A stretch of DNA of 64,000 bases from Streptomyces anulatus (GCF_014650675.1 NZ_BMVK01000007.1:186001-250000); one strand, 5' to 3'; positions 40,509 through 50,153 are shown, counted from the first letter of the stretch. The notes: a model not told the origin generated them from the sequence alone. A program made the numbers and translations.

Positions 40509-42764
40509 ATGACCGAGAACCACGAGTCGCATGCCTTTGATCCCGTCACCCCGGATTCGCCCGAGACGGCCGTCCCCGAGGTGCCCGAGGCACAGGCGAG
40601 CGGCTGCCCCGTGGCCCACGGCCGCGCACCGCACCCTACGCAGGGCGGCGGGAACCGCCAGTGGTGGCCGGACCGCCTCAACCTGAAGATCCTCGCCAAG
40701 AACCCCGCCGTGGCGAACCCGCTCGGTGCGGACTTCGACTACGCGGCCGCGTTCCAGGGGCTCGACCTGCCCACGGTGAAGCGGGACATCGCCGAGGTGC
40801 TCACCACCTCGCAGGACTGGTGGCCGGCCGACTTCGGCAACTACGGGCCGCTGATGATCCGGATGGCCTGGCACAGCGCCGGTACGTATCGCATCAGCGA
40901 CGGCCGCGGTGGCGCGGGCGCCGGACAGCAGCGCTTCGCCCCGCTGAACAGCTGGCCGGACAACGGCAACCTGGACAAGGCCCGCCGCCTCCTGTGGCCG
41001 GTCAAGAAGAAGTACGGCCAGGCGCTGTCCTGGGCCGACCTGCTGATCCTCACCGGCAACGTCGCCCTGGAGACCATGGGCTTCAAGACCTTCGGCTTCG
41101 CCGGCGGCCGCGAGGACGTCTGGGAGTCGGAGGAGGACGTCTACTGGGGCCCGGAGACCACCTGGCTCGACGACGAGCGCTACACCGGCGACCGTGAGCT
41201 GGAGAACCCGCTCGGCGCGGTCCAGATGGGCCTGATCTACGTCAACCCCGAGGGCCCCAACGGCAACCCGGACCCGGTCGCGGCCGCCCGCGACATCCGC
41301 GAGACCTTCCGCCGGATGGCGATGAACGACGAGGAGACCGTCGCCCTCATCGCCGGTGGCCACACCTTCGGCAAGACGCACGGCGCGGGCCCGGCCGAGA
41401 GCGTCGGCGCCGACCCCGAGGGCGCCTCGATCGAGGAGCAGGGCCTGGGCTGGCGCAGCTCGTACGGGACGGGCAAGGGCGGGGACGCCATCACCAGTGG
41501 TCTGGAGGTGACCTGGACCAGCACGCCGACCACGTGGGGCAACGAGTTCTTCCACAACCTCTTCGCCTACGAGTACGAGCTGACCAAGTCCCCGGCGGGT
41601 GCGCACCAGTGGGTCGCCAAGGACGCGGAGGCGACCATCCCGGACGCGCACGACGCGTCGAAGAAGCACAAGCCGCAGATGCTCACCACCGACCTGTCGC
41701 TGCGCTTCGACCCGGCCTACGAGGAGATCTCGCGCCGCTTCCACGAGAACCCGGACGCGTTCGCGGACGCCTTCGCGCGCGCCTGGTACAAGCTGACGCA
41801 CCGCGACATGGGCCCGATCCAGCGCTACCTGGGCGCCGAGGTGCCTTCCGAGGTGCTGCTGTGGCAGGACCCGCTGCCCGCGCGCACGGCTGAGCCGCTG
41901 GACGCCGCGGACATCGCCGCGCTCAAGGAGCAGGTGCTCGCCACGGATCTGACGGTGGCGCAGCTCGTCTCGGCCGCCTGGGCCTCGGCCGCGTCCTTCC
42001 GGGGCAGCGACAAGCGGGGCGGCGCCAACGGCGCCCGGGTCCGTCTGGAGCCGCAGCGCGGCTGGGAGGCGAACGACCCGGACGAGCTGACCCAGGTCCT
42101 GCGCGCCCTGGAGGGCGTCCAGGAGTCCTTCAACGCCAAGGGCGGCAAGCAGGTCTCGCTGGCCGACCTGATCGTCCTCGCGGGCAACGCGGCCGTCGAG
42201 CAGGCGGCCGAGGACGCCGGCGTCGAGGTGGAGGTGCCGTTCACCCCGGGCCGGGTCGACGCCACGCAGGACCAGACGGACGTCGAGTCCTTCGCCGCCC
42301 TGGAACCCGTGTACGACGGCTTCCGCAACTACGCGGGCAAGGGCAGCCGCCTGCCCGCCGAGTACCTGCTCCTCGACCGGGCCAACCTGCTGACGCTGAG
42401 CGCCCCGGAGACCACCGTCCTGGTCGGCGGCCTGCGTGTGCTGGGCGCCAACTCCGGAGGCTCGAAGCACGGCGTCCTCACCGACCGTCCGGGCACGCTG
42501 ACCAACGACTTCTTCGTGAACCTGCTCGACCTGGGCATCACCTGGAAGTCGACGTCGTCGACGCAGGACGAGTTCGAGGCCCGCGACGCGACCGGCCGGG
42601 TCAAGTGGACCGGCACCCGCGCGGACCTGGTCTTCGGCTCCAACTCCGAACTCCGTGCCCTCGCCGAGGTCTACGCGAGCGACGACGCGCGGCAGAAGTT
42701 CGTGACGGACTTCGTCGCCGCCTGGAGCAGGGTCATGGACCTCGACCGCTTCGACCTGGTCTGA
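40509..42764 (+). CDS. katG: Catalase-peroxidase KatG
   Basis: This 751-residue bifunctional heme enzyme degrades hydrogen peroxide and organic peroxides. The distal site is MIRMAWHSAGTYR near residue 117 (Trp and His, with the Trp of the Met-Tyr-Trp adduct). The proximal heme ligand is in ALIAGGHTFGKTHGAG near residue 283. The inactive C-terminal repeat (residues 430-751) is present, giving the family's normal length. The N-terminus has an acidic tail followed by GCPVAHGR and NRQWWPDRLNLKIL, both typical. ATG 40509 follows GGAAGGA. It is under the Fur-type operator upstream and ends in a clear terminator. Confidence 0.96.
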   Translation: MTENHESHAFDPVTPDSPETAVPEVPEAQASGCPVAHGRAPHPTQGGGNRQWWPDRLNLKILAKNPAVANPLGADFDYAAAFQGLDLPTVKRDIAEVLTTSQDWWPADFGNYGPLMIRMAWHSAGTYRISDGRGGAGAGQQRFAPLNSWPDNGNLDKARRLLWPVKKKYGQALSWADLLILTGNVALETMGFKTFGFAGGREDVWESEEDVYWGPETTWLDDERYTGDRELENPLGAVQMGLIYVNPEGPNGNPDPVAAARDIRETFRRMAMNDEETVALIAGGHTFGKTHGAGPAESVGADPEGASIEEQGLGWRSSYGTGKGGDAITSGLEVTWTSTPTTWGNEFFHNLFAYEYELTKSPAGAHQWVAKDAEATIPDAHDASKKHKPQMLTTDLSLRFDPAYEEISRRFHENPDAFADAFARAWYKLTHRDMGPIQRYLGAEVPSEVLLWQDPLPARTAEPLDAADIAALKEQVLATDLTVAQLVSAAWASAASFRGSDKRGGANGARVRLEPQRGWEANDPDELTQVLRALEGVQESFNAKGGKQVSLADLIVLAGNAAVEQAAEDAGVEVEVPFTPGRVDATQDQTDVESFAALEPVYDGFRNYAGKGSRLPAEYLLLDRANLLTLSAPETTVLVGGLRVLGANSGGSKHGVLTDRPGTLTNDFFVNLLDLGITWKSTSSTQDEFEARDATGRVKWTGTRADLVFGSNSELRALAEVYASDDARQKFVTDFVAAWSRVMDLDRFDLV

Positions 42765-42806
42765 TCGCGGCCGCCCCCTCGGCCCCCTACTGACCTCGGA
42801 CCGCTA

Positions 42807-42841
42807 GGGACCTCTCGGCAGCCCGACCGCCGAGAGGTCCC
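42807..42841 (+). terminator. katG terminator hairpin
   Basis: GGGACCTCTCGGC and GCCGAGAGGTCCC form a perfect 13-bp stem with a 9-base loop, 43 bp after the katG stop. It may also serve the minus-strand genes. Confidence 0.8.
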
Positions 42842-42880
42842 CGGCCCGAGGGCGGGCGGCCGTGGGGGCGGAGCTTGGCT

Positions 42881-43165
42881 TCAGCCCCGGCCGAGGACAC
42901 AGAACTCGTTGCCCTCCGGGTCGGCCAGGACAACCCAGGAGACGTCGCCCTGACCCACGTCGGCCCGTGTCGCGCCGAGACCTTCGAGGCGGGCGACCTC
43001 CGTCGCCTGGTCCTCGCCCCGGTCGGACATCACGTCGAGGTGGATGCGGCTCCGGACGACCTCGTCGTCCGGCGTACGGCGAAACTCCAGGTACGGCCCG
43101 ACGCCCTTGGCGGAGCGCAGCAGGGCGCGGTCGTCGGTCAGTTCGTGGACGGTCCAGTCGATCAG
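42881..43165 (-). pseudogene. VOC/glyoxalase-like gene lacking its 5' part
   Basis: A 94-residue open frame without a start codon reads LIDWTVHELTDDRALLRS and ends WVVLADPEGNEFCVLGRG, the typical C-terminal end of small VOC-superfamily proteins, with RIHLDVMSD as the metal-ligand strand in the middle. The first strand-helix unit, about 30-35 residues, is missing. The frame runs directly into the last codons of the M23 peptidase gene on the same strand, and the two coding sequences abut within a few bases. The most likely reading is a gene truncated by the rearrangement that brought in the peptidase gene. Confidence 0.65.
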
Positions 43166-43716
43166 GCGTAGTGGTTCACGCTGACGGGGCGCGTCCCCGT
43201 GTAGGGGGTCCAGCCCTGGACGGTGGCGGGCAGACCCACGCGGCTGTTGCAGTCGATCACCTGGAAGTGCAGATGCGGGGCCGTGGAGGCGCCCGTGCTG
43301 CCCGACCAGCCGACGATCCGGCCCTGCGGGACCCAGTCGCCCGGCTCATAGAAAGACCGGTTCAGGTGCGCGTAGTGGGTGCACTGGCCGTTCGAGTGCC
43401 GGATGAGCACCTCGATGCCGTTCTGCCAGTACGGCGACCAGTTCGAGAAGACGATGGTGCCTGCCTGGGCGGCGGACACCTCGTAGTTGGCGGGGAGCCC
43501 GAAGTCCCACGCGTACTCGTTGTAGGGACCGGTGTGGGAGTACGTGCCCTCGGGCCCCTGGGTCACCGTGTAGGCCTCCCCCGCCGGGTAAGGCAGCTCG
43601 TAGTAGTAGTCCACCGCCGCGGCCGGGGACGCCCCGGTCATGGTGATACCCACCGCCGTGAGCAGCGCGCTCGCCCCTACCGCCGTGCGGCGCAGAACTC
43701 TCTTCATCCCGCTCAT
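43162..43716 (-). CDS. Secreted M23 (LytM-type) peptidase
   Basis: This 184-residue secreted zinc endopeptidase has a Sec-type signal at the N-terminus (MKRVLRRTAVGASALLTAVG, cleavage after SPAAA near residue 35). The zinc site is HTGPYNEYAWDFGLP (HxxxD-type) near residue 70, HYAHLN near residue 125 and the HLHF motif near residue 160. LytM enzymes cleave peptide cross-links of peptidoglycan or act as cell-wall remodelling regulators. ATG 43716 is chosen for GGAG at 6 bases; ATG 43707 is the alternative. The stop overlaps the truncated VOC frame by a few bases. Confidence 0.83.
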   Translation of the reverse strand: MSGMKRVLRRTAVGASALLTAVGITMTGASPAAAVDYYYELPYPAGEAYTVTQGPEGTYSHTGPYNEYAWDFGLPANYEVSAAQAGTIVFSNWSPYWQNGIEVLIRHSNGQCTHYAHLNRSFYEPGDWVPQGRIVGWSGSTGASTAPHLHFQVIDCNSRVGLPATVQGWTPYTGTRPVSVNHYA

Positions 43717-44034
43717 GTACGACTCCGTCCACGTTCCCGGATACCCGGCCTCCGCGTCCCGTCGGGGCGCAGGAGTGCAAGGATCAGGCGTCGGCCGCCG
43801 GGCGGACAAGGGCCTCGGGGCCTATGTCCGGTCCCTGCCAACCGCGCCCCCGCGAGGAGTCGGCCGCGGCACGTTTCGCCGAGGGCGCCGAGGGCGTGTC
43901 GCATGCTTCTTGGCCGTGGACACTTCGCTCACTCGCGATCTTGTTCGATGATTCACCTGAGGTGGTGTCGGGCTCTCGCGATTCTCGGATCCACGCCACC
44001 TGTCGGAACCGCCTTCACCATCCGGAGAACCTCC
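43717..44034. other. 318-bp divergent region before the NRPS genes
   Basis: No gene seen. The 11-base palindrome CACCTGAGGTG lies at 43954-43964, about 70 bp before the carrier-protein start, and may be an operator for the NRPS operon. Confidence 0.45.
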
Positions 44035-44271
44035 ATGACCCAGCACGCACTCTCTTCCCCCACCACCGCGGTCGTCCTTGAGATCATCGCCGAGATACTC
44101 GTCGTCCCGCAGGTCACGCCCGACGACAACTTCTATGACTTCGGCGGCAGTTCCCTGCAGGCCATGCGCATCTGCGCGCGCCTCAACAAGGACTGGGGCG
44201 TGCACGCCGCACCGGATGCCCTCTTCGAGGCGGACACGCTGGGCGATTTCGCCGCTGTCCTCGCCGCTTAA
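44035..44271 (+). CDS. Free peptidyl carrier protein
   Basis: This 78-residue carrier protein has the phosphopantetheine site DNFYDFGGSSLQAMRI, in which the first Ser of GGSS (near residue 39) carries the cofactor. The four-helix layout is typical, with IIAEILVV as helix 1 and APDALFEADTLGDFAAVLA as the last helices. ATG 44035 follows GGAG. It precedes a free adenylation enzyme by 33 bp, which suggests the two act as the loading module split into separate proteins. Confidence 0.88.
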   Translation: MTQHALSSPTTAVVLEIIAEILVVPQVTPDDNFYDFGGSSLQAMRICARLNKDWGVHAAPDALFEADTLGDFAAVLAA

Positions 44272-44304
44272 GCCCCTCTCTCCGGCCGCTCAGGAGCGCA
44301 CGCC

Positions 44305-45801
44305 ATGCACGCTCGCCTCATCCACGCCGCCGTGGCGGAACAGGCTCGCACACGCCCCGCCGCCCCCGCTCTCATCGACGGGTGCGAGCACCTCGACTAC
44401 GCGACACTTGACGCCGCGTCCGATGTCTACGCCCAGGAACTCTCCGCCGCGGGCGTCCGTCCCGGCAGCGTGGTCCCCGTCCTGCTGCCCCGCTCGTCCC
44501 GCCTGGCGGTCGCTCTGCTCGCCGTCCTCAAGTGCGGCGCCGCCTACGCCGCCCTGGACCGGCGCTGGCCCCAGGAGCGAGTCGCCCACGTGACCGCCGC
44601 ACTGCGCTCGCCCGTCCTGGTCACCGACGAGTCCGGCCCGGGCCTCTGGTCGCCGCCCGCCGCATCGTTGGCGCGGGTGGCCGCCCGTCGCACGGCGGCG
44701 CCCGCTCCCGACATCGGCCCCGACGCTCCCGCCGCGGTCTTCTTCACCTCCGGCACCACCGGAACCCCCAAAGGGGTCCTCTCCCCGCACCGTGCCACGA
44801 CCCGTCTGTTCGGCGGCCCCGGAGCCTTCGCCGATTTCGGCCCCGGCCGGGTCGTGCTGCAGGCCGCCCCGCCGGCCTGGGACGCCTTCAGCATGGAGCT
44901 GTGGGGCCCGCTGACCAGCGGTGGCACCTGCGTCATCCCACCCGGGGACTACCTGCTGCCCGACACCCTCGCGGACCTGGTCGCCGGGAACGGTGTGGAC
45001 ACCGTCTGGCTGACGTCCACCGTGTTCAACCTGTTCGTGGACGAGGACGACCCGCGCCGCCCCTGCTTCGCGGGCGTCCGCCAGGTCCTCACGGGCGGCG
45101 AGCGCCTCTCGCCCGAGCACGTCGCACGGTTCCTGACCAGATATCCGGAGACCGTCCTGACCAACGGTTACGGCCCGGTGGAGAGCTGTGTGTTCGCCAC
45201 CACCCACCGGGTCACCGCGGCGGACTGCGTCCGCGCCGGCGGGGTCCCTATCGGGACCCCTGTCCACGGCACCGCCGTCCATCTCCTCGATGGCGACCGC
45301 CCGGCCGCCCCGGGCGACCGGGCCGAGATCTGCCTGTCGGGGGACGGCCTGGCCGACGGCTACCTGAACGCCCCCGAGGACACCGCCGCGGCCTTCCCGA
45401 CCGTCGTGCTCGGCGGCGCCCCGGTCCGGGTGTACCGCACCGGCGACCTGGGGCACCTGGACGCCGACGGCGTGCTGCACTTCCACGGCCGGGCCGACCG
45501 CCAGGTGAAGATCTCCGGGCACCGCATCGAGCCGGCCGAGGTCGAGGCCGCGGCCCGGGGCATCCCCGGCGTACGCGAAGCCGTGGTCGTACCGATCGCC
45601 GCAAAGAGCGGCGGGTTCGAGCGGCTCGCGATGTTCTACACCGCCGAGGAGGGCGACGATCCCGGCGCCCGCGCCGTCCGTCGTGCGCTGGCCGCCCTGC
45701 TGCCCGCCCACCTGGTGCCGCGCACCGTCGAGCACCGGGCCGCCCTGCCCACGACGGCCAACGGAAAGCTCGACCACCGCGCCCTGAGCGCTTCGCCCTG
45801 A
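44305..45801 (+). CDS. Free NRPS adenylation enzyme, valine-like code
   Basis: This 498-residue stand-alone adenylation enzyme activates an amino acid as AMP ester and loads the free carrier protein. The core motifs are FFTSGTTGTPKGV (A3), WDAFSMELWGPL (A4), NGYGPVES (A5), YRTGDLGHLDADGVLHFHGR (A7/A8) and NGKLDHRAL (A10). Reading the ten specificity positions by hand against GrsA gives D-A-M-W-L-G-G-V-F-K, which is close to the valine code DAFWLGGTFK. ATG 44305 follows CAGGAG. It is followed after about 100 bp by the C-A-PCP-R enzyme. Confidence 0.88.
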   Translation: MHARLIHAAVAEQARTRPAAPALIDGCEHLDYATLDAASDVYAQELSAAGVRPGSVVPVLLPRSSRLAVALLAVLKCGAAYAALDRRWPQERVAHVTAALRSPVLVTDESGPGLWSPPAASLARVAARRTAAPAPDIGPDAPAAVFFTSGTTGTPKGVLSPHRATTRLFGGPGAFADFGPGRVVLQAAPPAWDAFSMELWGPLTSGGTCVIPPGDYLLPDTLADLVAGNGVDTVWLTSTVFNLFVDEDDPRRPCFAGVRQVLTGGERLSPEHVARFLTRYPETVLTNGYGPVESCVFATTHRVTAADCVRAGGVPIGTPVHGTAVHLLDGDRPAAPGDRAEICLSGDGLADGYLNAPEDTAAAFPTVVLGGAPVRVYRTGDLGHLDADGVLHFHGRADRQVKISGHRIEPAEVEAAARGIPGVREAVVVPIAAKSGGFERLAMFYTAEEGDDPGARAVRRALAALLPAHLVPRTVEHRAALPTTANGKLDHRALSASP

Positions 45802-45899
45802 CCCGGAGCCGGTATCCGATCGGCCGTCAGAAGACCACGCGCGGGCGCTTCGCCGACCGCCCGCCCGCATTTCGTACCCACCCCGGAGAGCTCGGTCCC

Positions 45900-48800
45900 A
45901 TGAACCCCACGTATCCCATGTCCTTCGAGCAGGAGTCGGTCTGGCTCAACGATCAGTTCCAGGAAGGCGCCTCGCGCTATCTGGAGTCCTGGACGTACCG
46001 TCTTCGCGGTGCCCGGATCGTGCCCGACGCCGTCCGGGCGGCGCTGGACGGCATCGTGGTCCGCCACGAGGCGCTGCGCACGCGGCTCCACCTCGTGGAC
46101 GGAGTGCCCCGGCAGACCGTCCTCCGCCCGTCCCCCGTCGACCTCACCGTGTGCTCGGTCACCCCGGCGGAGCTGTCCGGGGCACTGGCCGAGGCGGCCG
46201 GCCGGCCCGTCGCCCTGGACCGTCCGCCACTGCTCCGGGCGACGCTGCTGCGGGTGGCCGATGACGACGCCGTACTCGTCGTGGCCATCCACCACGCGGT
46301 GATCGACGGCTGGTGCTGGGGGCTGCTGGACACCGAGTTCAGCGCGCTCTACCGCGCCGCACTGACCGGCACGGAAGGCGGCCTGCCCGAGATTCCGCTG
46401 CAGTTCGGCCCCTATGCCGAACAACAGCGGGCACCGTCCGAGGCCTGCATGGAGTATTGGCGGAAGACCCTGGCCGGCGCCCCGGAGGAGTCGTCGTTCC
46501 CCACCGACCGCCCACGGCCCGCGGTGCTGAGCACCCGCGGCGACCGGGTGGAGTTCGTCCTCGACGCGGAGACCGGTACGGGGGTGCGCCGACTGGCCCG
46601 TGCGGCCAGGGCGACTCCGTTCGCCGTGCTGGCGGCCGCCGTCGCCGCCCTCGTGGCGCATGCGTCGGGGCAGGACGACGTCGTCATCGGAACCCCGGTC
46701 TCCCGCCGCGACGACGAGGACCTGACGCCGATGATCGCCTGCCTGTCCGACGTCATGCCGCTGCGGCAGCGCGTCTCGCCGCAGGACTCCTTCGCCGACC
46801 TGGTGGCTCGGGCCAAGGCGGAGGTCTGGGGTGCCGTGGCGCACCGCGACGCCCCCTACTCCCATCTGATCCGCGATCTGAACGTGGAGCGCTCACCCGG
46901 CCGTTTTCCCCTGTTCCAGGTGGTCTTCGGCCTGGATGACGCCCCTGCCCCGGCCCTGGATCTGCCGGGGGTCGCAGCCGAGCGGGTGTATGTGCACGCG
47001 GGCACGGCCAAGTACGACGTCTTCCTGCACCTGATCCCCGAGGCGGGGGGCTTCCGCGGCTACGCGGAGTTCTCCACCGACCTGTTCGACCGCTCCACGG
47101 TCGAGCGTCTCGCCCAGCGGCTCGCGGTACTGCTGCTGGCCGCCGCGGCGGAGCCCCACCGTCCCCTGGCCGAGCTCGATCTCCTGCCCCCGTCCGAGCA
47201 CGCGCTCCTCGACGCATGGGCGCACGGCGCCGCGCCCGCGTCCGGCGCGCCCCTGGCGCACGAGGCCGTCGCCGCCCAGGCCCTGCGTACCCCTGACGCC
47301 CTCGCCGTGGTGCACGGCGAACGGTCGTTGACCTACGCACAGCTGGACGCGGCGGCGACGGCCGTGGCCGCCCGGCTCGTGGACGGCGGAGCCGCCGGGC
47401 AGCGCGTCGGCGTATGTCTGCGCCGCTCCCCGGAGCTTGCCGTCGCCGTCCTGGGCGTCCTCAAGGCCGGGAGCTGCTGCCTGCCCCTCGACCCCGGCTA
47501 CCCGGCCGACCGCATCGCTCACATGGCCGCCGACAGCGGCATCCGGACGGTACTGGCCCAGCGTGACCTCTCCGGTCTCGTCCCCGGCGTCCGGACCCTG
47601 ACCCCGGCCGTCGACGACCTCGTCCCCACGGCCTCGCGCGCACAGCCGGCCGCGGTGTCCCCCGACGATCCGGCGTACCTGATCTACACCTCGGGCTCGA
47701 CCGGACGCCCCAAGGGCGTTGCCCTGCCGCACCGCGCGCTGGCCAACCTGATCGCCTGGCAGGGCGCCCGGTCCGAGGCCGGGCCGGGGACGCGCACCCT
47801 GCAGTTCGCCCCGATCGGCTTCGACGTCGCGTTCCAGGAGCTCTTCGGCACCTGGGCGACCGGCGGCACACTGGTCCTGGTCGACGAGGAGGTGCGCCGT
47901 GACCCCGCCGGCCTGCTCGATCTGCTCGGCGCCGAGCACGTGGAGCGGCTGTTCCTGCCGTTCATCGCCCTCCAGCAGCTCGCCGAGTACGCCTGCGCCA
48001 CGGACCGGCGGCTGCCCGGACTGCGCGAGGTGGTCACCGCCGGGGAACAACTGCATGTCACCCCCGCCCTGCGGGAGTTCTTCCGGGACCGCGCCCCCCG
48101 CGCCGTGCTGGAGAACCAGTACGGACCGTCCGAGACCCATGTCGTCACCGCGGAACGGCTGGTGGGCGACCCGGAGCACTGGCCCGGCCTGCCGTCCGTC
48201 GGACGCCCGGTCGCCGGGACCGGCATCCGGCTGCTGGATGCGTTCCTGCGGCCCGTCCCGGTCGGCTCCGCGGGCGAGCTGTGCGTGTCCGGCGAGGCCC
48301 TGGCCGACGGCTACGTCGGGCGTCCGGAACTGACCGCGCAGAGGTTCCCCACCGTGGCGGGAACCCGCCTGTACCGCACCGGCGACCTCGCCCGGTACCT
48401 GCCGGACGGCCGGATCCAGTGTCTGGGGCGACGCGACGACCAGGTCAAGATCCGCGGGCATCGGGTGGAGACCGGCGAGGTGGAGTCCGTGCTGCGGGCG
48501 CTCCCCCGGGTCGCCGACGCGGCCGTGGTCGCACAGGAGCAGCCCGTCGGCGGACGCCGTCTGCTGGGCTACTACCTGGGGACGGCGGAGCCCGGGACGC
48601 TGCGTCGGGCACTCGCCCGACAGCTCCCCGAATACATGGTGCCCGCCGTGCTCGTGGCGCTCGACGCCTTCCCGCGCACCCCGAGCGGCAAGCTCGACCG
48701 GGCCGCGCTCCCCCGTCCCGAACAGCTGGACGCGCCCACGGACAGCTACGTCGCCCCTGCCACCCCTACCGAGGAACGTGTCGCCGCGGTCTGGGCCGAG

Positions 48801-50153
48801 GTGCTCGGCCTCGCCCGGATCGGCGCCCGCGACGACTTCTTCGCCCTGGGCGGCCACTCCCTGCTGGCCACCCGGCTCGTACTGAGGCTGAGGCAGGAGC
48901 TCGGTACCGAACTGCCGCTCAGCGCGATCCCCGCGAACCCGACGGTGTTCCGGCTCGCGGCCCTCATCGACGGCGCCACACAGGCCGAAGGGCTTGACCT
49001 GAACGCCGAGATCGCGCTGCCCCCGGACATCGTCCCGGCCCGCGAGGTGGTCACCGTCGCATCGGACCCCGCGCATGTGCTGCTCACCGGGGCCACCGGG
49101 TTCCTGGGCGCCTTCACCGTCCACTCGCTGCTGGAGCGGACGAACGCCACGGTGCACTGCCTGGTACGCGGCGCGGACCGGGAGGAGGCCGTCGAGCGGC
49201 TGCGCTCCGTCCTGGAGGGGTACGGGCTGTGGGACGCCCGCTGCGAGCGGCGGGTGTCGGTGGTCCACGGCGACCTCGCCCAGCCGCTGCTGGGGCTGTC
49301 CGGGAAGGACTTCGACGCACTGGCGCGAACCGTCGACGCGGTCTACCACGTGGGGGCGGCGGTCAACCTGGTCTCGCCGTACGGGCGGCTCAAGGCCGCC
49401 ACGGTGAACGGGACCGCGACGATCCTGCGGTTGGCCGCACGGCACCGCACCGTGCCGGTGCACCACGTCTCCACGGTGGGCGTCTACACGGGCACGGCGG
49501 CCCACCTCATCGGCCCCGAGCACCCGACCGGTCCCCCCGAAGCGCTGGAACACGGGTACACCCGCAGCAAGTGGGTGGCCGAAGGGCTGGTGGAGGTGGC
49601 GCGGGCACGGGGTCTGCCGGTCTCCCTCTATCGGCCGACCCGTATCGCGGGGCACAGCCGGACGGGGGCCTGTCAGCGCGGCGACTACTTGTGGCTGATG
49701 CTCAAGGGCTGTGTCCAGGCACAGGCCGCCCCGGTGGGAGTGGGCACCTCCTTCGACCTCGTTCCGGTGGACCACGTCGCCGACGCGCTGGTGGAGATAT
49801 CCCGTCGCGACGCCGCGTCGGGCCGGACGTTCCATGTGGCGTCCGGCCGTCTCCTGCGGCTGGAGACCGCGTTGGAGTGGCTGCGAGCCCGGGGGTACGA
49901 GCTGCCCGGGGTCGAGCCGCGTGCCTGGCTGGAGCGGATAGGCGAGGACCCGGGGAACGCCGCCTTCCCCTTGCTGGGCACACTGGTGGCCGAGTTCACC
50001 GGGGGCGGTTCCGAAGGGGGCCTGGTCTTCGATCCCGGTGCCACGGACGACGCGCTGGCCGGGACGGGGGTGGTCCGCCCCGAGGTCGACGAGAAGCTGT
50101 TCGACGCCTGCGCCGACTACTTCGTCCGGGAGGGCTGGCTGCCCGGACCCTGA
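45900..50153 (+). CDS. NRPS, domains C-A-PCP-reductase
   Basis: This 1417-residue NRPS has a condensation domain at residues 1-430, with AIHHAVIDGWCWG holding HHxxxDG near residue 130. The adenylation domain spans 440-940, with LIYTSGSTGRPKGV, FDVAFQELFGTW, ENQYGPSETHVV and YRTGDLARYLPDG. The carrier domain is near residue 985 (FFALGGHSLLATR). The terminal thioester reductase domain spans 1055-1417, with HVLLTGATGFLGAF for NADPH and YTRSKWVAE for Tyr/Lys. The second A domain code read by hand is D-V-Q-F-V-A-Q-V-V-K, near the proline code DVQFIAHVVK but with Gln for His. The product should be a dipeptide released reductively as an aldehyde, which may cyclise to an imine or pyrazinone. ATG 45900 follows GGAGAG. 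Confidence 0.9.
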   Translation: MNPTYPMSFEQESVWLNDQFQEGASRYLESWTYRLRGARIVPDAVRAALDGIVVRHEALRTRLHLVDGVPRQTVLRPSPVDLTVCSVTPAELSGALAEAAGRPVALDRPPLLRATLLRVADDDAVLVVAIHHAVIDGWCWGLLDTEFSALYRAALTGTEGGLPEIPLQFGPYAEQQRAPSEACMEYWRKTLAGAPEESSFPTDRPRPAVLSTRGDRVEFVLDAETGTGVRRLARAARATPFAVLAAAVAALVAHASGQDDVVIGTPVSRRDDEDLTPMIACLSDVMPLRQRVSPQDSFADLVARAKAEVWGAVAHRDAPYSHLIRDLNVERSPGRFPLFQVVFGLDDAPAPALDLPGVAAERVYVHAGTAKYDVFLHLIPEAGGFRGYAEFSTDLFDRSTVERLAQRLAVLLLAAAAEPHRPLAELDLLPPSEHALLDAWAHGAAPASGAPLAHEAVAAQALRTPDALAVVHGERSLTYAQLDAAATAVAARLVDGGAAGQRVGVCLRRSPELAVAVLGVLKAGSCCLPLDPGYPADRIAHMAADSGIRTVLAQRDLSGLVPGVRTLTPAVDDLVPTASRAQPAAVSPDDPAYLIYTSGSTGRPKGVALPHRALANLIAWQGARSEAGPGTRTLQFAPIGFDVAFQELFGTWATGGTLVLVDEEVRRDPAGLLDLLGAEHVERLFLPFIALQQLAEYACATDRRLPGLREVVTAGEQLHVTPALREFFRDRAPRAVLENQYGPSETHVVTAERLVGDPEHWPGLPSVGRPVAGTGIRLLDAFLRPVPVGSAGELCVSGEALADGYVGRPELTAQRFPTVAGTRLYRTGDLARYLPDGRIQCLGRRDDQVKIRGHRVETGEVESVLRALPRVADAAVVAQEQPVGGRRLLGYYLGTAEPGTLRRALARQLPEYMVPAVLVALDAFPRTPSGKLDRAALPRPEQLDAPTDSYVAPATPTEERVAAVWAEVLGLARIGARDDFFALGGHSLLATRLVLRLRQELGTELPLSAIPANPTVFRLAALIDGATQAEGLDLNAEIALPPDIVPAREVVTVASDPAHVLLTGATGFLGAFTVHSLLERTNATVHCLVRGADREEAVERLRSVLEGYGLWDARCERRVSVVHGDLAQPLLGLSGKDFDALARTVDAVYHVGAAVNLVSPYGRLKAATVNGTATILRLAARHRTVPVHHVSTVGVYTGTAAHLIGPEHPTGPPEALEHGYTRSKWVAEGLVEVARARGLPVSLYRPTRIAGHSRTGACQRGDYLWLMLKGCVQAQAAPVGVGTSFDLVPVDHVADALVEISRRDAASGRTFHVASGRLLRLETALEWLRARGYELPGVEPRAWLERIGEDPGNAAFPLLGTLVAEFTGGGSEGGLVFDPGATDDALAGTGVVRPEVDEKLFDACADYFVREGWLPGP

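Noticed and set aside
40229..40540. 103-codon frame in the katG leader
   Set aside because: It overlaps the promoter box at its start, has no ribosome site and no recognisable content.
46893..49835. Minus-strand open frame of 980 codons opposite the NRPS gene
   Set aside because: The plus strand carries complete NRPS core motifs; the minus reading has none.
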